Part shown: one piece after another, positions 21,515-29,669 of the stretch
Numbering within the stretch: position 1 is the first letter of the stretch
Layout of the letters: every line of letters begins with the position of its first letter
Assembly: GCF_016863335.1 (NCBI RefSeq)
Contig: NZ_BOOR01000060.1
Coordinates: 1-64,000 of the forward strand
From: Planotetraspora thailandica
GTDB taxonomy: Bacteria; Actinomycetota; Actinomycetes; Streptosporangiales; Streptosporangiaceae
DNA length: 64,000 nucleotides
Direction of reading: 5' to 3'
The notes under the pieces: model-generated
What the model saw: only the letters and a program-made list of their open reading frames with translations
Database searches by the model: none
What the model was told of the DNA's origin: nothing
Made by a program: the position numbers and the translations under genes

Positions 21515-22687
21515 TCAGCGGTTCGCGGCGAGGCCGGCGAACAGGTTCTCCCACATCGGCATCACGGTCTCGGGGGAATACCGTAAAGCCGTCGTGGCGG
21601 CCGCGGCACCCATTTTGATGCGCAGGTCGCGGTCGGCGATGAGGCGGCCGAGGCCCGCGGCCAGCCCTTCGACGTCGCCAGGAGGCACGAGCAGCCCGTC
21701 GGTCTCATGGGTGAGCACGTCGGCGGGGCCGGTCGGGCAGTCGAACGCGACCACGGGCAGCCCGTGGCTCATCGCCTCGATCATCACCATCGGGAGCCCC
21801 TCGAACCGGGAGCTGAGCGCGTAAATCGACGCCTCAGCCAGTTCCTCATGCAACCGGTCGCTGCGGCCCATCAGCGTGACGCTGTCGCGCAGCCCGTGCT
21901 CGTCGACGAGCGCGGCGAGTTCGGCCTTCTTCCGGCCGGTGCCGAAGATGCGCAGACGCCACTCGGGGTGATGCTCCACGACCCGCTTGAACGCCGGAAT
22001 GAGCAGGTCGAAGCCCTTCTGGGCGACGAGCCTGCCGGCCGCGACGACGAGCGGCCGTTCCAGCCGGGACCGTGTACGGCTCAGCGTGTGGACCGCGTTC
22101 GGTATCCAGGTGACCGAGGTGCCGGGCAGCAGTTCCCGGTATTCGGCCTGGTCGGTCTCGGTGAGAGTCACAACGGCGTCGAATCGCGGGTAGTGCCGGG
22201 CGATCGCGTCCCGCACGGTGGCGGGGTAGGTGCCCAGGTTCATGTGATCCTGCGCGACACGGATGACGCTCTCCGGCGTACGGCGGGCCGAGATGAGGTT
22301 GAGCGCGGGCCGGGTGGTCACGAGGATCCCGTCTCTCAGGCCGGAGACGTAGTCGATGACGGCGCGTTCGACCCGTTCGGTGAAGTAGCCGGCCTTGAAC
22401 TCCCCGGGCGGGACGATCCTGCCCCGGATCACCCGCCAGGCCCGGCGGCCCGCCGAGTCGGCGCGGACACCGTCTCTCTGGTCGACCAGCGTCGTGACGC
22501 CGACCCGGGGGTCGATGTCGAACTGCGGCAGGTCACGGCGGCGGACCACGCTGATCAGCTCCGTCCGGTGGCCGGCGGCCGCCATGGCGTTGGCCTGGTT
22601 GACGACCGTGCGGATGGTGCCGCCCATGCCGTACGCGTGGAGGAGCATGTAGCGGATCGTCATCGATCCACCGTGCTCTGGGCTCAT
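21515..22687 (-). CDS. GT4 family glycosyltransferase
   Basis: A retaining GT-B glycosyltransferase of about 390 residues. The acceptor half begins at the Gly-rich YGMGGTIRTV segment and the donor half carries PLVVAAGRLVAQKGFDLLI, the nucleotide-sugar site, with the EGLPMVMIEAMSHGLPVV motif containing the conserved EX7E glutamates. I use ATG 22687, which overlaps the sulfotransferase stop (ATGA) and follows GGAG by 5 nt; ATG 22663 would give the more usual N-terminus. Coupling to a sulfotransferase suggests the two enzymes build a sulfated glycan or glycolipid. Confidence 0.88.
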   Translation of the reverse strand: MSPEHGGSMTIRYMLLHAYGMGGTIRTVVNQANAMAAAGHRTELISVVRRRDLPQFDIDPRVGVTTLVDQRDGVRADSAGRRAWRVIRGRIVPPGEFKAGYFTERVERAVIDYVSGLRDGILVTTRPALNLISARRTPESVIRVAQDHMNLGTYPATVRDAIARHYPRFDAVVTLTETDQAEYRELLPGTSVTWIPNAVHTLSRTRSRLERPLVVAAGRLVAQKGFDLLIPAFKRVVEHHPEWRLRIFGTGRKKAELAALVDEHGLRDSVTLMGRSDRLHEELAEASIYALSSRFEGLPMVMIEAMSHGLPVVAFDCPTGPADVLTHETDGLLVPPGDVEGLAAGLGRLIADRDLRIKMGAAAATTALRYSPETVMPMWENLFAGLAANR

Positions 22688-23550
22688 TTGGGCTCCGCCG
22701 TACGGGGGAGGTAGCGCCAGCGCACGCACATCGGCCGGAGCACCTCGGGGATCTCCTCCTCACCGGGGAGGTCGCGGCCGGGCTGCACGCTGCCGGAACG
22801 GATCTTGTCCTTCCAGTCGCCGAGCCCCTTCTCGAGCACGGTCTGCGAGCCGTAGGTCAGCATCTCCGCCTCCCATGGAATGTTGAGGAAGTCGCAGATG
22901 CGGCGGGTCTCCTTCTCCGGCTCCGCCGTCAGGTCCTCGTAGTGCACGGTCAGGCCCGGCAACGCCTTGCGCGCCCGCTGAACCGCCTTCATGTACCGCA
23001 AGGCGTCGATCGCGGCCTCCTCGGGTGTGCGCTTTTCCGGGTCGGCCTCATGCCAGGAGGCCGCGATGGACGCGGGATGGCGTAGCAGGAAGATGAAACG
23101 CGCGTCCGGCCAGCAGGTGGAGATGCGCTGGTAGGCGAAGGCGTTGGCCGGGGTCTTGTCCACGATGAACCGTTTGCCGCTCTTGGTCAGTTCCCGGTGG
23201 AGCACCCGGTCCCACAGCAGATGCTCCAGATCTGTCTTGTTGTGGCCGAGGGCGTCCATGGCCGTCTCGGCCAGCGGGGTGCCGAAGTTCACGAGCAGGC
23301 GTCGTACGTGGAGTTCGTGCGGGGCGTGCAACATCGGGTGTGCGTTGAGCATCGCCCGCAGCAGAGTGGAGCCCGAGCGCACCGGGGACAGGATGAAGAC
23401 GGGCGCGACCAGCAGCCGATCGATCGCCGGCTCTGCGGGCGGCCGGATCTCCTCCTCCGGCTCGGGAGCCGAATCCTCTTTTCCTACTCTGTTTAGCTGA
23501 AATCCCGCGTATTTGACGAAGGCATTGTTGACCTTCCGTTGCCAGGCCAT
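22684..23550 (-). CDS. Sulfotransferase (PAPS-dependent)
   Basis: A 288-residue enzyme that would transfer sulfate from PAPS. The 5'-phosphosulfate-binding loop SPVRSGST lies at 55-62, a conserved KTPAN segment near 130, and the 3'-phosphate-binding region (FIFLLRHPASIAAS) near 152-165. No signal peptide. It is translationally coupled to the glycosyltransferase gene, so a carbohydrate acceptor is the simplest inference. The upstream 198 bp are AT-rich and hold the promoters for this gene and the divergent methyltransferase; I see no further gene there. Confidence 0.87.
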   Translation of the reverse strand: MAWQRKVNNAFVKYAGFQLNRVGKEDSAPEPEEEIRPPAEPAIDRLLVAPVFILSPVRSGSTLLRAMLNAHPMLHAPHELHVRRLLVNFGTPLAETAMDALGHNKTDLEHLLWDRVLHRELTKSGKRFIVDKTPANAFAYQRISTCWPDARFIFLLRHPASIAASWHEADPEKRTPEEAAIDALRYMKAVQRARKALPGLTVHYEDLTAEPEKETRRICDFLNIPWEAEMLTYGSQTVLEKGLGDWKDKIRSGSVQPGRDLPGEEEIPEVLRPMCVRWRYLPRTAEPK

Positions 23551-23748
23551 AACGGAAGAGACTACTTCTTTTTCCTAAGAATTCATGTGGAGTCCACCGG
23601 GAGAACTCTCAGGAAGTTCACATGTACGGCGGAAACCCTATATTCCTATCTTTTAACTGCAATTAATCACTCGTCATCGGGAGACGGGCTCGCCAAAGTG
23701 TCGAATATTCTCGGATCTTGCGGCCCCTCTTCGACCTGAAGGACCTTT

Positions 23749-24696
23749 ATGCCCACGTCGACGGCACTCGTCCGAACCGCTCGCCCTGACCGTTACATCA
23801 AGCAGCTCATATCGCACCTGGGCCACAAAGCCACGGCGCAGCTCACCGGCGACGGCCGGGGCACCATCACGTTCGATGCGGGGACCTGCGTGCTGGCGCC
23901 GTCGGTCGGCCACCTTGAGCTGATCGTCGCGGCCGGGGACGCCACGGCCGTCGCAGCGGTTCAGGATGTCGTCACCCGTCACCTCCTGCGTTTCGCCACG
24001 CAGGAGACGCTCGACGTCGCCTGGACGGCGCCTGCCGACGCGGCCACCATGCAGATCCTCGACCCCGTCGTGGGCGACTATCTGCTCACGCACTGCACGC
24101 CCGCCGACGACGTGCTCCATGACCTGGTCGCCGAGACGCGGGAGACCACCGGCGAAGTCTCGGGCATGCAGATCTCCCACGACGAGGGAGCCTTCCTGAC
24201 CATGCTGGTCCGCCTCGTGGGGGCGCGGAGCGCCGTCGAGGTGGGGGTGTTCACCGGCTACTCCTCGATCTGCATAGCCCGGGGTCTGGCCGACGGCGGC
24301 CGGCTTCTCGCCTGCGATGTGAGCGACGAATGGACCTCTGTCGCCAGGCGTTACTGGGAGCGTGCGGGCGTGGCCGACCGCATCGACCTGAAGATCGGCC
24401 CGGCGATCGAGACGTTGCGGGCGCTTCCCGCCGAGCCGTACATCGACTTCGCCTTCATCGATGCGGACAAGGTGGGATATCCGGACTACTACGAGGAGAT
24501 CGTCCAGCGCTTGCTGCCGGGTGGTCTCGTCGTCCTGGACAATGTGTTCATGGGTGGCCGCGTCGCCGACCCGGCGTACCAGGAAGAGCGCCATCAGGTG
24601 ATGCGCGGCCTGAACGATCTGCTCGTCTCCGACGATCGGGTCGACGTGGTGATGCTGCCGGTGCGCGACGGCGTCACGCTCGCCCGCAGGCGATGA
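23749..24696 (+). CDS. DUF2218 - O-methyltransferase fusion protein
   Basis: A 315-residue two-domain protein. Residues about 7-95 match DUF2218 (RPDRYIKQLISHLGHK...GTCVLAPSVGHLELIV...RHLLRFA), a small domain usually found alone and often near siderophore or iron genes. Residues about 105-315 are a CCoAMT-like class I methyltransferase with the SAM motif VEVGVFTGYSS, the acidic DADKVGYPDYYE metal/substrate region and LDNVF. It should methylate a catechol-type hydroxyl using SAM and a divalent metal. The fusion hints that the DUF2218 part presents a catecholic or metal-bound substrate. Confidence 0.82.
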   Translation: MPTSTALVRTARPDRYIKQLISHLGHKATAQLTGDGRGTITFDAGTCVLAPSVGHLELIVAAGDATAVAAVQDVVTRHLLRFATQETLDVAWTAPADAATMQILDPVVGDYLLTHCTPADDVLHDLVAETRETTGEVSGMQISHDEGAFLTMLVRLVGARSAVEVGVFTGYSSICIARGLADGGRLLACDVSDEWTSVARRYWERAGVADRIDLKIGPAIETLRALPAEPYIDFAFIDADKVGYPDYYEEIVQRLLPGGLVVLDNVFMGGRVADPAYQEERHQVMRGLNDLLVSDDRVDVVMLPVRDGVTLARRR

Positions 24697-24715
24697 TCCT
24701 GCCTGGGCGTTTCGC

Positions 24716-24749
24716 GCCGCGACCGCATGACCCGTCATGTGGTCGCGGC
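24716..24749. terminator. Bidirectional terminator hairpin
   Basis: A 15-bp stem (GCCGCGACCGCATGA paired with TCATGTGGTCGCGGC, one G-T wobble) with a CCCG loop lies between the convergent methyltransferase and M48 peptidase genes. Confidence 0.75.
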
Positions 24750-24768
24750 GGCCCGGCCATGCGTGCGG

Positions 24769-26091
24769 TCAGAAGCTCGACGTGAGCACGGCCCGGGCGA
24801 CCCGGGCGCGAATCGGCGCCATTTCGGTCTCGAGGGCGGTGATCTCCGGCTCGGCGAGGATGATCGCGCCGTCCACCGGCGGGCGCTCGGCGGCCAGACG
24901 CACCCGGAGGTGGGTGGGCGGATGGCTCTCGTCCACTGCCGTCATGTGGAGGGCCGACGCCCGGAAGCGCCGGAGGCGCTCGGTCTCGGGGATCGAGGCG
25001 ACGAACTCCCGGAGCTTTTCCCACAGGTCCTGGCGCTCCGCGTCGCGTGATCCGGCTCGCACGGGTCCGCCCTTCTGCGGGGCGAGCGCCATTCGCTGCA
25101 GGGCGAGCTCCACGCTGGGTCCGAGGACGAGGGTTGCGAGGGCCGACCGGGACGCCGCCGACGAGCCGACCCGCGCTGCCAGGTCGTCCGCGAGGTATTC
25201 GGCCCGCTGGCCGGCCCGCAGGGTGAAGCGCCGGAGCAGGCTGAGGACCAGCCCGGTCACCTTGTAGGGGACGAACAGCATCACACTGACCACCCAGTCG
25301 GCGATCACGCTGGTCAGGTCCGAATGGAAGGACGTCCTGCCGGGATAGGTGATGTGCAGCAGCCGGACGAGCGCGTTCTCCGCCGAATGGAGCCATATGC
25401 CACGGCGGGTGTCACCGTTGCGAGCATGCCCGAATTCGTGACCCAATATTGAGACGCGTTCCTGTGGCTCGAGCAACTCCCACAGGGGCAGTCCGATGGT
25501 GAGAATGCTGCGACGGCTCAGCGACGTCCTCCCGTACGAGGCGTTGAACTCGGGTGTGACCCGGATCAGGTCGATCGGCGGCGCTCCTATCTCTGTGGCC
25601 ACCCGGTCGGCGAGGTCGTACAGGCGGGGCGCCTCGTCACGGCTCAACGACCATTTGTCTCGCTTGAAACGGCCGAAACGCGGGCGGACGACGAAAGTGA
25701 CGGCTAGCCCCACCAGTCCGAGGAATTTGACCCAGGGGTTTTCTGCGACCAGCAGCCATACCGAGCCGGCCGCAAGGAGCAGGGTGGCCAGGTGCACAGC
25801 TCCGGCGATGGTGATCGCGGCGAGATGCTCCTTGTCGTGCCGTGGGCGCGCGTCCGTCGAGTCGGACACCTCCGCGTACAGGCGTTCGACGACCGCGCGG
25901 TCGGAGGTCCGCCGGGCCTCGTGCCGCCGGGCTGAGCGCCCGTGACGTTCCTCGGCAGGTTCGAGGTCGACGTTCCAGTTGCACGCCGGGCACCACGAGG
26001 TGAACCTCGGGTCCTCTTGGACGGGGGAGGAGCAGGAGGGGCACAGGTTGCCGGCGGGCGCGGTGGGGGGCGACGTCATGGCGATGATCAT
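24769..26091 (-). CDS. M48 family zinc metallopeptidase with zinc ribbon
   Basis: A 440-residue membrane-associated peptidase (HtpX/Ste24 superfamily). The N-terminus carries a zinc ribbon (CPSC ... CPAC at about 17-37), followed by two hydrophobic segments (about 88-130). The catalytic HEFGHARNGD motif supplies two histidines and the glutamate, and AEYLADDLAARVG supplies the third ligand. Another hydrophobic stretch lies between them. It probably degrades misfolded membrane proteins. Start at 26091 or at the ATG four codons later; neither has a clear ribosome site. Confidence 0.88.
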   Translation of the reverse strand: MIIAMTSPPTAPAGNLCPSCSSPVQEDPRFTSWCPACNWNVDLEPAEERHGRSARRHEARRTSDRAVVERLYAEVSDSTDARPRHDKEHLAAITIAGAVHLATLLLAAGSVWLLVAENPWVKFLGLVGLAVTFVVRPRFGRFKRDKWSLSRDEAPRLYDLADRVATEIGAPPIDLIRVTPEFNASYGRTSLSRRSILTIGLPLWELLEPQERVSILGHEFGHARNGDTRRGIWLHSAENALVRLLHITYPGRTSFHSDLTSVIADWVVSVMLFVPYKVTGLVLSLLRRFTLRAGQRAEYLADDLAARVGSSAASRSALATLVLGPSVELALQRMALAPQKGGPVRAGSRDAERQDLWEKLREFVASIPETERLRRFRASALHMTAVDESHPPTHLRVRLAAERPPVDGAIILAEPEITALETEMAPIRARVARAVLTSSF

Positions 26092-26136
26092 GCCGCGGGC
26101 GCGGCTTGTGCCGCTGAACCCGGTACGAACGGTGCG

Positions 26137-26763
26137 CTACAGCGTGACGCCGACGAGCTTGGTGAGGAACCGGTCGATCTGGTCCTCCAGCGGCGGCCAC
26201 GGGAGGTCGGGCTGGTTGACGCGCATCGACACGCTGCCGTGGACGGCCGCCCGCAGGTCGAGTGACACCGTCGCGGCGTCGTCGGCGGGGGCGAGTCCGG
26301 CGTCCATGCATCGCCGGACCGCGGCGGTGGTGCGCTCGCCCAACTCCTGCTTGAACGACATGGCCGCGCGCTGGTTGAGCGTGCTCTCGTGGAGCACCTT
26401 GTAGAGGCCCGGGTGCCGCTGGACCCATGTACCCAGCACCAAGACGCGGGCGCGCAGTGCGGTCACCGGGTCGGCGGAGCCGGCCTCCGCCTGGTCGACG
26501 GCCTGAACGAGGTCGCGGTGAAAGCGCTCCAGGGCGGCGAGCACCAGCGCGTCCCTGTCGGCGAAATGGATGTAGACCGAGGTCGCGGCGATGCCGACCT
26601 CGCGCGCCACGGCCCGCAGAGACAGGGCCTGGTCGTCGGCGAGCTCGTCGAGCATTCGAATGGCGGCGGAGACGATGTCGTCGCGCAGCCGTTCGCCCTG
26701 GCCGCGCGGGTTGCGGCCCCGGCCGCTCCGCTGTGTGCCGTTTCCGGCGGATGTCGCCTCCAT
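26137..26763 (-). CDS. TetR family transcriptional regulator
   Basis: A 208-residue repressor with a basic Gly/Arg-rich N-terminal arm (1-22), a TetR helix-turn-helix (about 24-70, LRAVAREVGIAATSVYIHF) and a C-terminal TetR_C-type ligand domain containing the WVQRHPGLYKVLHE segment. It is divergent from a carboxymuconolactone-decarboxylase-family gene, and a perfect 12-bp palindrome lies between them, so it likely represses itself and that gene. The inducer is unknown. Confidence 0.9.
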   Translation of the reverse strand: MEATSAGNGTQRSGRGRNPRGQGERLRDDIVSAAIRMLDELADDQALSLRAVAREVGIAATSVYIHFADRDALVLAALERFHRDLVQAVDQAEAGSADPVTALRARVLVLGTWVQRHPGLYKVLHESTLNQRAAMSFKQELGERTTAAVRRCMDAGLAPADDAATVSLDLRAAVHGSVSMRVNQPDLPWPPLEDQIDRFLTKLVGVTL

Positions 26764-26801
26764 GTTTCGCCATTGTAGGGGGACGATCGTTGCGCTACGG
26801 T

Positions 26802-26813
26802 TGTAGCGCTACA
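26802..26813. promoter_or_regulatory. Palindromic operator between TetR and CMD genes
   Basis: Perfect 12-bp palindrome TGTAGCGCTACA in the 74-bp divergent gap, with a second half-site TTGCGCTAC 11 bp to its left. The position overlaps the likely promoters of both genes. Confidence 0.65.
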
Positions 26814-26837
26814 GCTGTTCACCTAGAAGGGGAGCCC

Positions 26838-27518
26838 ATGGATCAGGTCAAGGAGTTGGACCCCGTGTTCGCGGAGATGACCGCCGCCACCTACCACAAG
26901 GCGTGGGAGGAGACCCCGGAGCTGACGACGCGGGAGAAGGTCTTGCTGTCGGTCGTGGCCGACGTCTGCCAGCAGACCCTCGGCCTGCCGTTCGAGCTGC
27001 ACGTGACGATGGGCAGGGAACACGGCGTCTCCGCCGACGACCTGCGAGAGCTGCTGCGCTTCATCGCCTACGACAGCGGCTACCCTGCGGCGATCGAGGC
27101 GTTGACCCGCGTGACCGCCATCGAGAGGGAACACGGCCTGGCCGGTCCCACCGGGCAGGGCCATGAGGTGAACGCCGAGGGTTCGGGGAGCCCCATCCCC
27201 GCATCCGCGAGGCAGGCCGTACGCAACCTGGACGCACGCTTCGCCGACTACATGGACCTGCAGTCACGCATGCGCGCGGGCATGCGGCGGTTGAGCGTAC
27301 GTGAGCGCGCGTTCGCCACCGTGACCGTCGACGTGCTGTACCAGACGCTGGAGGAGAGCTTCCGGCTGCACGTGACCCGGGCGCTCGGCGCAGGGGCCAC
27401 GCCCGACGACGTCCGTGCCGTGGTGCGGTTCTCCGCGCAGTTCGGCATGACGAAGGCGTGGCGCGGGCTCCGCGTGCTCGACGCGCTGTTCACCGAGACC
27501 GGATCGGTCTTCGGCTGA
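26838..27518 (+). CDS. Carboxymuconolactone decarboxylase (CMD/AhpD-like) family protein, two-domain
   Basis: A 226-residue protein with two tandem CMD-like helical repeats (about 25-100 and 130-215), each with the pattern 'L..RE..L..V..DV..QTL...F.LHV'. Family members are gamma-carboxymuconolactone decarboxylases or AhpD-type peroxidases. The AhpD CxxC pair is absent and only C52 is seen in the first repeat, so a peroxidase role is unlikely. The gene has a good AAGGGGAG ribosome site and is probably the target of the divergent TetR regulator. Confidence 0.8.
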   Translation: MDQVKELDPVFAEMTAATYHKAWEETPELTTREKVLLSVVADVCQQTLGLPFELHVTMGREHGVSADDLRELLRFIAYDSGYPAAIEALTRVTAIEREHGLAGPTGQGHEVNAEGSGSPIPASARQAVRNLDARFADYMDLQSRMRAGMRRLSVRERAFATVTVDVLYQTLEESFRLHVTRALGAGATPDDVRAVVRFSAQFGMTKAWRGLRVLDALFTETGSVFG

Positions 27519-27537
27519 CCCGCCTGCGCGGGAACGG

Positions 27538-27569
27538 CGGCCCGCCGTGCTCCTTCGTACGGCGGGCCG
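27538..27569. terminator. Terminator hairpin
   Basis: A perfect 11-bp inverted repeat CGGCCCGCCGT / ACGGCGGGCCG with a 10-nt loop lies between the convergent CMD and hydrolase genes. Confidence 0.7.
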
Positions 27570-27590
27570 ACGGTCACGGCGATCACGGAG

Positions 27591-28475
27591 TCACGGCCGT
27601 GTTTCCGCGACGAACCGGGCGATGACGTCCGTGAACTCCGCGGGCTGCTCCAGATGGCCCATGTGGCCGCTGCCCTCCAGCACGGTCAGGCGGGAGCCCG
27701 GTATGCCGTCGTGCAGCATGTGGGCCCAGCGGGTGCCGCAGATGAAGTCGTGCGCCCCGGTGACGACCAGCGCAGGGGGAGCGAGCGAACCGAGGGCGTC
27801 CCGCACGTCGAACGGCGCCGGCTCCTCCCCGCGCATCGGGTCGATCCAGGCGCGTACGGCGCCGCGCATCGCAGCGAACTCGCTCTCGCGGGCCCAGTAG
27901 TCGGCGAAGTAGAGCGGGAGGATCCGGCGCAGGGCGCCGGTGTAGGCGTCGTCGTCGGCAGCGGCCAGAGCCTCCTGGAACGCCCCCGGCATCTCTGCCG
28001 CCTCGGGCCAGTCGGGGTGGAGTTCGGGGAAGCGGCCCACACTGGCCATCGCCGCGGCCCAGAACTCCTCACCGGTGACCGGCGAGGTCGCGAAGAGGAT
28101 GAGGCCGGAGAGCCGATCCCCGTGCTCAAGGGCGTAGCGCTGGGCGACGAACCCGCCGTGCGAATGGCCGAGCAGGAACACCTCCGGTAGGCCGAGGTGC
28201 TCGACGACGGCGTGGAGGAATCGCACGTAGGTGTCCAGGCGGTAGTTGCGAGGATCGGCCAGGCGGCCCGAGGCCCCGGTGCCGACCGGTTCGAGATACA
28301 CCATGGTCAGGTGCCGCTCGAGTGCGGGCATGCGGAGGTACTCCCAGCCGATGCCGGGGCCGCCGGAGTGGGCCACGCACACCGGCCCTGCGCCGTGGAC
28401 GTGGAAGACCTGCCGCACGCCGTCGACGTCGATCTCGTGCGTGCCCGGTGAAAGCGTGGGCGTGGCGATGTTCAT
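27591..28475 (-). CDS. Alpha/beta hydrolase, proline iminopeptidase-like
   Basis: A 294-residue alpha/beta hydrolase. An oxyanion segment (HSGGPGIGWEYLR) resembles the HGGPG motif of prolyl aminopeptidases, the nucleophile elbow is GHSHGG, and the late GSGHMGHLEQP segment carries the catalytic histidine. The HSGGPG variant and the lack of the full peptidase cap make esterase or amidase activity equally plausible. No signal peptide. The ECF sigma gene lies downstream on the same strand after the gene's own upstream region, so there is no obvious operon. Confidence 0.83.
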   Translation of the reverse strand: MNIATPTLSPGTHEIDVDGVRQVFHVHGAGPVCVAHSGGPGIGWEYLRMPALERHLTMVYLEPVGTGASGRLADPRNYRLDTYVRFLHAVVEHLGLPEVFLLGHSHGGFVAQRYALEHGDRLSGLILFATSPVTGEEFWAAAMASVGRFPELHPDWPEAAEMPGAFQEALAAADDDAYTGALRRILPLYFADYWARESEFAAMRGAVRAWIDPMRGEEPAPFDVRDALGSLAPPALVVTGAHDFICGTRWAHMLHDGIPGSRLTVLEGSGHMGHLEQPAEFTDVIARFVAETRP

Positions 28476-28580
28476 TCGGATCTCCCCGAAACCGCCGCTC
28501 CTCAGGGAGCGGGCCTGATCTGTCGCCGACCAGATGCGGGGGCCCGGGGAGAAGTTCGCTCGCCGGTCGTGTTTTTTACC

Positions 28581-29522
28581 TCAGAGCGCGGGGCGCGGAT
28601 GGAACAGCCGCAACCGCCGGACCCGTCCCTCACGCAAACCGTGCAGCCAGACCACGCCGGGCGGGCAGTGATCGGGATTGTCGGGCGGGCTGATCAACTC
28701 GGCCTCCCAGATCGTCAGATCCCGGCCGGCGACCACGTTGGAGATGCGCTGTCGGACACCGTTGGACAGGTCGAAATCCATCGCCCAGACCGCGAAGTCG
28801 CGCCCGGAGCCGCCTCCTGGGCCGGGCCGCTCACCGTTGGGGCCGACGAACTCGGCCTCGGGCCACCACTGCTCCTTCACCACGTCGGCGAAGGCGCCCC
28901 GCTGGGCGGCGGCCATCATCTCCTCGGCCTCCTGCCGGCGGGCCCTGGTGAACGACGCCGAGTCGTCGTGCGCCAGGTCGGCGGTGGCCCTCAGCGCGTC
29001 GGCGAGCTTGGCTCTGGCCTGGTTCAACCGGCTGCGGACGGTGCCGACCGGCACGCCGCACAGCTCGGCGATCTGGTCGTAGGACGAGACGTCGCTGAAG
29101 TACCGCAACAGGGCCACCAGGCGGATCGGTTCCGACAACTCTCCGAGCGCGTGCCACACCCAGTCGCGCATCGAGCCGCCGTCGAGCAACTCCTCCTGCG
29201 TCGGTTCGGCCGACGGCAGGCCCAGGGCTTCCATGTCCCCGTACGGCAGTGCGCGCGACTCCCTGAGCCGCATCCTGCACACGTTGCGGACGACGGTCCG
29301 CAGCCACGGCCCGGCGGCGGCCGGGTCGCGCAGGTCACCGATGCGCCGCACCGCCACCAGCATGGCGTCCTGGACGGCGTCTTCGGCGTCCGGCCCATAT
29401 CCGAGCAGGCTCAGCGCCACCGCCTGCATGCCGGCCATGTGGCGCGACAGCAGCACCCCGAGGCCCGCCGCGTCTCCCGACTGCGCGGCGAGCACCAACT
29501 CGACATCCGACTCCGTCAGCAC
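28581..29522 (-). CDS. ECF sigma factor with C-terminal SnoaL-like domain
   Basis: A 313-residue extracytoplasmic-function sigma factor. Region sigma-2 (about 5-75, with GPDAEDAVQDAML) and sigma-4 (about 115-175, with YDQIAELCGVPVGTVRSRLNQAR) are clear. A C-terminal extension of about 130 residues has the SnoaL/NTF2-like pattern found in ECF41-type factors, where it replaces an anti-sigma factor and tunes activity. No anti-sigma gene is nearby. GTG 29522 is preferred, with AAGGGAG 6 nt upstream; an in-frame ATG 12 codons earlier lacks a ribosome site. Confidence 0.87.
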   Translation of the reverse strand: MLTESDVELVLAAQSGDAAGLGVLLSRHMAGMQAVALSLLGYGPDAEDAVQDAMLVAVRRIGDLRDPAAAGPWLRTVVRNVCRMRLRESRALPYGDMEALGLPSAEPTQEELLDGGSMRDWVWHALGELSEPIRLVALLRYFSDVSSYDQIAELCGVPVGTVRSRLNQARAKLADALRATADLAHDDSASFTRARRQEAEEMMAAAQRGAFADVVKEQWWPEAEFVGPNGERPGPGGGSGRDFAVWAMDFDLSNGVRQRISNVVAGRDLTIWEAELISPPDNPDHCPPGVVWLHGLREGRVRRLRLFHPRPAL

Positions 29523-29623
29523 ACCGATCTCCCTTCCGGCGCGCGCGGCGCCCCCCACTGGATGCGGCGGCCCTCCGGAAAGTTCGACAACTCGGCCGAG
29601 ATATTTCAGCCAAAAATAGGACG

Positions 29624-29643
29624 AAGGGGCATATATCGCCCTT
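29624..29643. promoter_or_regulatory. Near-perfect palindrome upstream of the sigma gene
   Basis: AAGGGGCATATATCGCCCTT is a 20-bp dyad with one mismatched pair, centred on ATATAT, about 100 bp before the sigma factor start. It lies in a short AT-richer stretch. It could be an operator for the sigma gene or the tail hairpin of the upstream two-component operon. Confidence 0.4.
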
Positions 29644-29669
29644 CTTGGTACGGCGAGGCTACCTTGACG

